Below, in pieces: positions 56,975-64,000 of a DNA stretch of 64,000 nt; position 1 is the first letter of the stretch, and each line of letters opens with the position of its first letter. Both the position numbers and the translations under genes were made by a program. The stretch is from Hermatobates lingyangjiaoensis (lineage: Eukaryota; Arthropoda; Insecta; Hemiptera; Hermatobatidae). The stretch lies in assembly GCA_026182355.1 (NCBI GenBank), contig JAPFBL010000104.1, forward strand, positions 3,837,501 through 3,901,500, written 5' to 3'. The notes under the pieces are model-generated. The model saw nothing but the letters and a program-made list of their open reading frames with translations, made no database searches and had not been told where the DNA came from.

Positions 56975-57465
56975 AATATTATTGTAACCTCCTTGATCAT
57001 CAATAGTAACCTCCTAGAATAATAGCTACTGCATTGATCGCTAGGGTTGATAAGTTCAGATATAACCTTATCCTTTATTGCGTGCTCAGTAAGGTAATGT
57101 ATAATCTTAAATTTCGTTTATTTTCAGGTAACTAATTTTCATTTATGTTTTAATCATTGTATCATGTTTCAGTAAAATACATTATTTTTCAGCAAAATTG
57201 AACTTAAACATTTAGGATTGACAAGTTTATTTCCCCTACCCAAAGCCTCCATAATATATATATATAATAAGCGTGTCAGCAACTAAAGCTATTAATATGA
57301 GCATTACAAGTCAGTCATGCAAAATCTAAAAACAAAGTCATCCCACAGTTAAGTGAATCACACTCACACCTATTTGCAATATGAAAGTGGTTATGCCATT
57401 CATAGACTATTACTATTACTTCAATTATCATTTTTGAATTAACGACTTAATAAAAGCTCACATAC
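56969..57465. other. AT-rich interval
   Basis: Short TA run near 57258-57270; no gene. Confidence 0.4.
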
Positions 57466-57499
57466 CTTTTAGAACGGTGTCCAACCCAAGCGACAGTCT
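57466..57499 (-). other. Candidate 34-nt micro-exon
   Basis: On the minus strand TTTATTATTTTCAG precedes and GTATGTGAG follows a GC-richer 34-nt block. Two frames are open (RLSLGLDTVLK; TVAWVGHRSK) and the exon would change reading phase. The splice sites are good and the composition contrasts with its surroundings, but no partner exon is visible in the window. Confidence 0.3.
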
Positions 57500-60046
57500 C
57501 TGAAAATAATAAACAATGTATATAGTTAGTTATAATTTACTAACATAAACCCTAAAAACAAGGTAAAACCACAAATAACATATTTGAATTTTTTTAAACT
57601 TCAATACTAATTACTACATGGTGATGAGTGTAGGGGAGGACCTATTCCTTCATATGGGAATACCGACGTAATACAGTGGGCAGAGCCCACAATAAATGTA
57701 TTCATTCATTCACTCTGTAACATAGTGAAAATTACTGAAAAGAATAGTCGACACTCGTTGACAACAAAACTACTGAACTCTTATTCTGCCAACCAAATAT
57801 GTATTATCTTTGGATACTTTTGCAAAATGAAAAAAAATCATCGAAAGAATATTGAGTGTTGTGTTTAATACGTCATAGTATATACATTAAGACATTCAAG
57901 CAGAAAATACAATGTTTCCAATAATCTTTGATAGTTATACCTTCTTATCAATTTCTGAATATTACTTTAAGTTTCTATTTTTAAACTGTAGTAAAACTTA
58001 AATAATTCAATAATTTAACATTATTGAAACATTTTTTTTATCCTCACTTTGCTAAAGCATGTGAAAAAAACGAACGAAATGAAAAAGTTGTTACAGAAGA
58101 CCATGGAAGGGGCTTAGTTTTAAAAGGGTCGTTACAAAACACAGTACATGAGAGTTGTGTGGGTTGACGAAATAACCCTTGTTTAGTTGAACAAAAAGAG
58201 GAATTGAGCGAATTATTTTGTCCCTGGTTGGATCCAACTTGAATGTCTTCCAGACATCTGTAAGGATTTTAATTTTTTTTTTTAATGGATTATTCAAGAT
58301 TAAATTTTATTGCAACAAGTTACATTTTTATTCTATTTTTAACTTGTTAATTTAATTTTATTTAATTGCTTTTTTCTATGTGCCATTATAGTATTATAAC
58401 TGGAGCTTTAATTCTATTCGTCAATACATATAGTTAGTTTGAAATGTTGGCTTTAAGATTTAATCATTTTTATTTAAGTACCTAAGGTACATTAGAAGGT
58501 GCCTGCAGTTCTACTACAAACAGTTACATGATTGTCGCATTAGTTCTATTCTACTCAAATAATTGACAATGTGAGACCTGATACTGCCAAATATAACACC
58601 CTCAGACCACCAATTCACTATATGCGTACTCCGTATTCATCCTGGTACAGATTTACTCCATGAGTTACGAACATACTCTACTCATTTTCTTTACTACCCC
58701 CACACTAAGAAAACATTGGCCATGGATACTGGTCAAACTTTAAAAGCTAACTGAAAACTTTCAGTACAACAGATTACCAACTTGATCAAAATGACATGAA
58801 TAAAAAAAGATAATGTTTTTTTTCTCCGTTTTATAAAATATTAAATGGGCATTAACATAAACAAGTATTTCACACACAGTAACCACTTTGCAGATAATAA
58901 AAGTACGACTTCCAAGACGTTAATATTTCTAATGTTTAAGACCTGTATTCTCCATGAGAGCCTCTTTAATAACAATAATCGTTGATGCGTTTATTTCAAG
59001 GAATCTTCTCCCTGCTGTCTTTTCCTTTTTAATTAAAATGTTTCTTCCTTTTGACCATATTTTTTTTCTTCACTCTCTCTTAAAACCATCCATCTTTCTG
59101 TGACAATTTCTCTCTTTTCTTTTTAATTCTATAAAAAATCCCTTGATAAATATTTTCCAAAACATATTTTCTCTTATGCATAAATCTTGGATACGCTTTC
59201 TACTAATATATATTTTATTATTATTAAACAACAAAATAAATATTATTTAACGTATACAACTCATTATTTGTCACAATTCCTGTGATTTATATACTCTTTA
59301 TGATATCTATATTGACATATATTATTTAGATAATGTGTTTAGTGTAAAGGTTGTATAAATTTCCACATTTCAAGATGATACATCAAATATAACTAAAATA
59401 TATGACACTAATTATAACAATAAAAATACAACTACAAATATATTATAAAATATACCCAAATATTTATTCCCCCGAATTCACTTCATTTACATAGAATACT
59501 TTTATTTTAATTTCTGAGTTAAATATTATATTAATTATAGGTAAACGTTATTTTTAATTTGGAATGATAAGTAAATATTATTAATATAAATAGTTCACAT
59601 TTAAGATATTATGTAATTAACTGTCTATATGATTTAATAAAAACTTGTCACTAAAGGAGATAAAATAAATGTTTCCCGCAAAATCATTACATGGAATAGT
59701 TGCAGTTGATTTGTTATGCGTTTATAATCTCTCTGGAATGATAACCAAAACAAATTGGCGATGTAATTAACTGCCTAAATTTACTTCGGTCATTGATGAT
59801 ACTTAAGGGATCAAATAATTCCTTTCATTGCAAAGCTTGTTTGGGTTAATTACACTTTTTAACGAGTGTTACTTATAAACTATAGTTACAGGTTCGATTA
59901 ATACAATCTCATTACATGATTACATTTTAATTCGCTTATTATAATTGGCAAATTAGGGTTAGCAATATTAAACCAAAAATATTAATTAATTCATTACTTG
60001 TGAAATCTAATATAGTATGGTATTTACTAATAAATTCAAAAATTAT
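57500..60046. other. AT-rich DNA, nothing supported
   Basis: Short frames only, for example a minus-strand 68-codon frame near 58091 without a domain. Confidence 0.45.
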
Positions 60047-60222
60047 GTCTCCACACAAAAGATTTTTATGTCTAAACTAACACGCGTTTCGAATACTTAG
60101 TGTTCTTCTTCAGGTTTACAACTTAAAGCACATAAATATGTATGTTTTTTTTAGAAGTAAACCTGAAGAAGAACACTAAGTGTTCTAAAGGCGTTGTTAG
60201 CTTTGACATAATACTCTCTTGT
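60047..60222. mobile_element. PLE-F-type inverted dimer
   Basis: Left arm (60047-60124, minus) and right arm (60155-60222, plus), 3' ends outward. Each has CTGAAGA, one extra A and a GAACAC..GTGTTC-type stem II. The left arm keeps GAAA and CGCGTGTTAG, while the right reads TAAAGGCG. CTCCACACA and ACGCGTTTCGAA are shared with the PLE-F terminus at 45296-45400. Confidence 0.7.
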
Positions 60223-60292
60223 ATTAAACGAAAGCTTATATTTGAAGTTGTTAATTATCATAACTTTTATTCATATAGTGTTACTATGTACT

Positions 60293-60521
60293 AGATTTCA
60301 CATAAACACGTGAAATGACAGTCAATGAATAAATCACAATATTAAATGGGAAAACAAGACTAAGATCCTTCAACCATAACAGGCGATCTTCTTCAGAAAC
60401 AAAAACCCAACTGAGTTGGGTTTCAGTTGGGTTTTTGACTCTGACCAAGACCACTTGTTACGGTTAAAAGATCTAAGTCTTTTTTTCCCATTTCATATTG
60501 TGGTTTGATCATTGATTGTTA
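60293..60521. mobile_element. PLE-A miniature inverted dimer, diverged
   Basis: Left arm (minus) has the long tail (TTTCAC..GTGAAA) and an eroded ribozyme. The right arm (plus) has GACTCTGACCAAG in place of the core and a shorter terminus (TTTGATCATTGATTGTTA). Confidence 0.75.
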
Positions 60522-61521
60522 CTATATATATTGTAATATAACGTATTGTAATATGTTGATATGTGGTAATATGTGTATATATGTATTTTAATTTAATTTA
60601 CTATTAATGATAATTGTACACAATCATTATTTATAATTTTATTTCACTAATCAAATAACCTATTTTGCTACACTTATAATATAAAAAAAGGAGCATGTGA
60701 AAATATCATAGTAAATTCATTCCAAGTAGAGGTACTACTTTGGAGGAAAAAACACGCTCTCGTGTGCAAACGTAATTTTTGAAATTCCTCTACAATATTA
60801 ATTAAATTCAATTTATATGTGTTCATTACTATGTTAACTAATAATACATTTAAAATCACTGCAGTTTATTTGTGGTAATTGATTAAAGAGGCATTGAACA
60901 GGAAATAAAATGTATTAACTATTTATAACTGTTAACTTCATGAATATGCTAAACGGTAGACTATGAAGAATTGGACGAATATTCTGGGCACTCTAACAGG
61001 AGATATTGAATTAGAAATGACAGTGCGATGCAAAACTGTGTATTTAAAGGGGGGAATCCCTTGAAAGTATCACTCACATGCCTCCGTCAGGAGAAGATGA
61101 AAGATTCATGCCCCCACGCCTGGGCTCGCTTTACTGAGACAGTTTTAAAACTTCAAATGTCGATTAACTGAAAAAAAAACTTCTATCCCAAATCTTCACA
61201 TTTCTAAAAACACTTGAACTTTTATAATCATTTAAAGATAGAACTCTCCTCAGATATTTCATCTGTTCTTTTTTTTTTCATTTTCTATAGCTATCAGTTT
61301 CAGTGAATTCGTAAATCATTTTAAAATTTACAACCTCAAGTAATAAGTTACACATATTAAAAATGAAATGACCCTAATTAATGATGAAGCTCTTAACTTG
61401 CTTAAGTTAAAAACAAATTAATTCAACTAAATTTAAAATGCAAACAATAAATAACTTACAATGGTGATAACAAAAACAATAACAAAACACTGGTAGAAAT
61501 TACCTCAGGAGAAATATAACT
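60522..61521. other. AT-rich DNA with an old dispersed relic
   Basis: 61075-61160 is copy b of the relic described at 51970-52050. Nothing else supported. Confidence 0.45.
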
Positions 61522-61539
61522 CCCCCCCCCCCCCCCGGG
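61522..61539. repeat. C15 homopolymer
   Basis: Fifteen C followed by GGG, striking in DNA this AT-rich. Confidence 0.9.
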
Positions 61540-62849
61540 CAATTTTATTAAGTGTATCTAAATGACTTTACAATTTCCAATCCTGAAATCTATTTGCTAG
61601 CTCCATAAAATTTTGGATGAAACTGGGTGAGCGTTACAAGAAAGAGGCTATAATGTTAAGACTAACCACCTCAGGAAGAAAGATGTTTTTTTTACCTAGA
61701 ACCGATTTACCTAGAGCCCACCTTTTCTACTCGTACTATCATACAATTGTGATTCGGTAATATTATTGCAGACTAAAACCAACCTATTAACACACCAACA
61801 TTGTTTTCATTTGTTTTAATATTTTATTCGTTTTAAAAACTATCATTAACATATGGCACAAAATAAATTATATTCTTTAAAGATTTCCCTTTTTTTCCAA
61901 CATATGCATCTGTAGACTTTCATCTTTTGAGATGTTCTGGGAGCGCAAAATGTGGTCCATTTAGCCAGTAGGTACCCTTATGCGTTATGGGTGTGATAAA
62001 TCATCGAGTCGACTCGACTATGAATGTACTAACTTTAATTCACTTAACTTTATTAGGGTAGGAATTTCAAACGACTAGCTGGCATCTTACAGGCTCTAAG
62101 AAAACAGACTTATGCCTTTTCTGGAGGGTAGAACGCTTGGGATTTTTTTATGTCCCACATGAAAAATTTATAGCCGTCATCAAGATGTCAGTATTCAATA
62201 TTTAGTACTAGCGGTAAGTATGCTACTTGTTACACAGTACTAACTCCATGGTATTTAAAATAGAACACTGTTATTTTAGTGTTTGCGTATTTCTTATTAT
62301 AATATTATTCTAATCTTTCTTAAATATGATTAGAGATCTACACTTTAGCAGAAAATATTTATTTTTTTGTATTTGAACAACAATTATATTCAATTTGAAT
62401 GACTGCAGTGAAACTGCTTCCTTATGCAAATTCGCATTATTATGATTTTGATAAGATTTAAACTGAACGTAGGTCTATTGACATTGATGAAACCCTCAAG
62501 TTCTAAACATTTTCACTTATTCACAATGTTTAAAATTGCTTCTGTAAAACATCTCGAAAGAAGCTTTTCCGCTTTAACAGTATTTACATTTCAGATATTA
62601 TAAATATTTCAAGAACAAATAGTTTATCAAATCATTAATTATTTTGTAGCAGCGCTGATTGGGATATTCCAGAGCCTTTCAGGCATTTCATTATAAACTG
62701 ATTGCAGATTAAATATTAATTATTAATGATTTAAAAATAGCAAAGAATAAACGAATTAAATTACGATGTAGTACATGTTTAAAAGTATATTTTGTTTAAA
62801 AGGATGTCACAATAAACTTGTGAAAAAAAATCACATCGAAGCCAGAGAA
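61540..62849. other. AT-rich DNA, nothing supported
   Basis: No repeat, gene or RNA identified. Confidence 0.45.
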
Positions 62850-63030
62850 AGAAATCACAAAAAAAGAATAAGATCTTTCACCCGGAACAAGCGAACTTCT
62901 GCAGATTCAACTGACTCAGTTTGACTGACTCCGTCAACCAATTAGTATCAGTTTGACTCTGACGAAAACCTCTTGTTTATGTTGAATGACCTTATTCTTT
63001 TCTAGTGTGATTTCATAGTGTGGTTTAGAT
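62850..63030. mobile_element. PLE-A miniature inverted dimer, old
   Basis: Left arm (minus) AAGATCTTTCACCCGGAACAAGC and right arm (plus) GACTCTGACGAAAACCTC, with TTGAATGACC for the GAAA region. Strongly diverged but clearly the same plan. Confidence 0.6.
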
Positions 63031-63143
63031 GATGTATATTCTTTTGTATATTAAAAAGACTATCTCAATTCTAGAACTGAAGTCAATGTAGGTTATATAA
63101 ACAAATAAATGAAATAGACGAGTTGTCCATTCTGTTTGGTGCA
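63031..63143. other. Short AT-rich spacer
   Basis: Nothing supported. Confidence 0.3.
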
Positions 63144-63543
63144 TAGCAGAGATGGGCATACCGAGTAAAAAGTATTCGAATAAAGCCGGGTATCAATGTA
63201 GTTGAATACGTAGTTCCGACACCAACACGACTACCTTCGAATACTTCGATACGTATTCGGTCAGCCTCTTATGATACGAATACAAAGTAGTCGCATCGGA
63301 TTCGTTCTTATCAAGTACTCCGTTTTCTCTTCTCCTCACCACAGATTACGACGTTAGCCACCACCCACCAACTCCTACTCATTCTTCTCTTCCCGCAAAT
63401 TATAATAACGATTTGCTTAGCACTTGTACCATTGCCTCAAGCGACCAGCTACAGTGACTGGTAATACCTCTCCACTCCGCCCTCAAGCTTGAGACTGCGT
63501 CTCAAGCTTGAGACCTGCATCTCGTGTCTGACCATCTCTGCTA
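63144..63543. mobile_element. hAT-like MITE, 400 bp
   Basis: Terminal inverted repeats TAGCAGAGATGG (63144-63155) and CCATCTCTGCTA (63532-63543). CAGAGATGG is typical of hAT transposon ends. Internally there are repeated CGAATAC/GTATTCG motifs and a duplicated CTCAAGCTTGAGAC block. It has no transposase. An 8-bp target duplication is not evident. Confidence 0.6.
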
Positions 63544-64000
63544 GTTCATTTTATCTGTTTTTTATTGTCCTCTGTTCTATTAAAAAATTCTACCACTATT
63601 AAAAAAATAAATAAATTTACTCTACCGAGTGTTTTTTTATTGTTTTTTATCAGTTCTAAATAAGTCCTGTCAACTACAATATTCGTACAAAGCATTTATT
63701 AATAAAGCATTTTTTCCTGTTAAAAATGAATCCTAACATTAAGTTGTGTAATTAAGTGGGCCAGTCCCCTAATAATAATAATACATCACTTTTTTTACCA
63801 ACGATGTCAAAAAGTAAATTTCTGGCTTACAATAATTTTAGATTGTAGATAGCTGTAAGTTAATATATGTATGTGATGGGATAAACAATGAGTGTCAAGT
63901 AATCAGAGAAAATGATTCTATACACAAGATACTGGATAGCTGAATGAGTGCATTGTATTCTAAGTATGGAATACGGGCTCTGAGTATCAAATACGATTCG
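63544..64000. other. AT-rich end of window
   Basis: The last 20 bases (GTATCAAATACGATTCG) resemble the interior of the hAT-like MITE, so another copy may begin at the edge. Confidence 0.3.

Noticed and set aside
1..64000. Ribosomal RNA, complete tRNA, host protein-coding gene or viral insertion
   Set aside because: I read both strands for these and found only tRNA-like SINE fragments; no rRNA block, no intact tRNA cloverleaf, and no viral polymerase or capsid signature.

Overview
This is eukaryotic, almost certainly metazoan, nuclear DNA. It is strongly AT-rich and full of (TA)n, (CA)n and (GA)n tracts, has no long host coding sequence, and is dominated by decayed mobile elements. The best-supported proteins all come from transposable elements: GIY-YIG endonuclease domains and a reverse transcriptase of Penelope-like elements (PLEs), plus a Helitron-type helicase relic. 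A lophotrochozoan such as a mollusc would fit, but the sequence does not settle the species.

Layout. Bases 1-5809 are a two-armed array of a 637-bp tandem repeat. Arm 1 (1-4003) lies on the minus strand and arm 2 (4004-5809) on the plus strand, so the arms diverge from about 4003. Every complete unit carries a well-formed type I hammerhead ribozyme preceded by inverted-CCAAT and TATA boxes at RNA polymerase II-like spacing. This is the most notable object in the window. From 5.8 to 16 kb there are several PLE fragments, nearly all built as inverted dimers with their 3' ends facing outwards and often bounded by (TA)n. They include a 1.64-kb near-perfect palindrome (14378-16017) with an open GIY-YIG frame. 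From 17.6 to 22 kb there is a 40-bp minisatellite and a directly duplicated 1.6-kb repeat. From 22 to 45 kb the sequence is mostly featureless AT-rich DNA with scattered PLE ends, a fused PLE-B/PLE-A element (32221-32606) and a Helitron helicase pseudogene (36190-36793). Bases 45296-47520 hold a broken but nearly full-length PLE open reading frame. From 50 to 53 kb is another cluster of PLE ends, simple repeats and a tRNA-derived SINE-like relic. From 56 to 64 kb there are more miniature PLE dimers, a candidate micro-exon and a 400-bp hAT-like MITE.

How the parts fit together. The 3' ends of at least three different repeat families here (the 637-bp unit, PLE-A, PLE-C) can be drawn as the same compact hammerhead: 4-5 bp stem I, a CUGANGA core (one substitution in PLE-C), one extra nucleotide, stem II, GAAA, then a 2-bp stem III closed by a 2-nt loop and a UH cleavage position. 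Several other families keep degenerate versions. Known biology says PLEs carry hammerheads and GIY-YIG endonucleases, and that animal retrozymes are small hammerhead repeats. My inference is that the 637-bp array is a retrozyme-like or PLE-terminal-repeat-derived satellite, and that the dispersed fold-back elements are non-autonomous products of the same machinery.

Family labels used here: PLE-A (terminus with GACT CTGACGA), PLE-B (terminus with GGCCATCGAAATA), PLE-C (palindrome at 14.4-16.0 kb), PLE-D (terminus with GGTT..AACC), PLE-F (RT-bearing copy at 45.3-47.5 kb), H (13.6-13.8 kb). They are local names, not database names.
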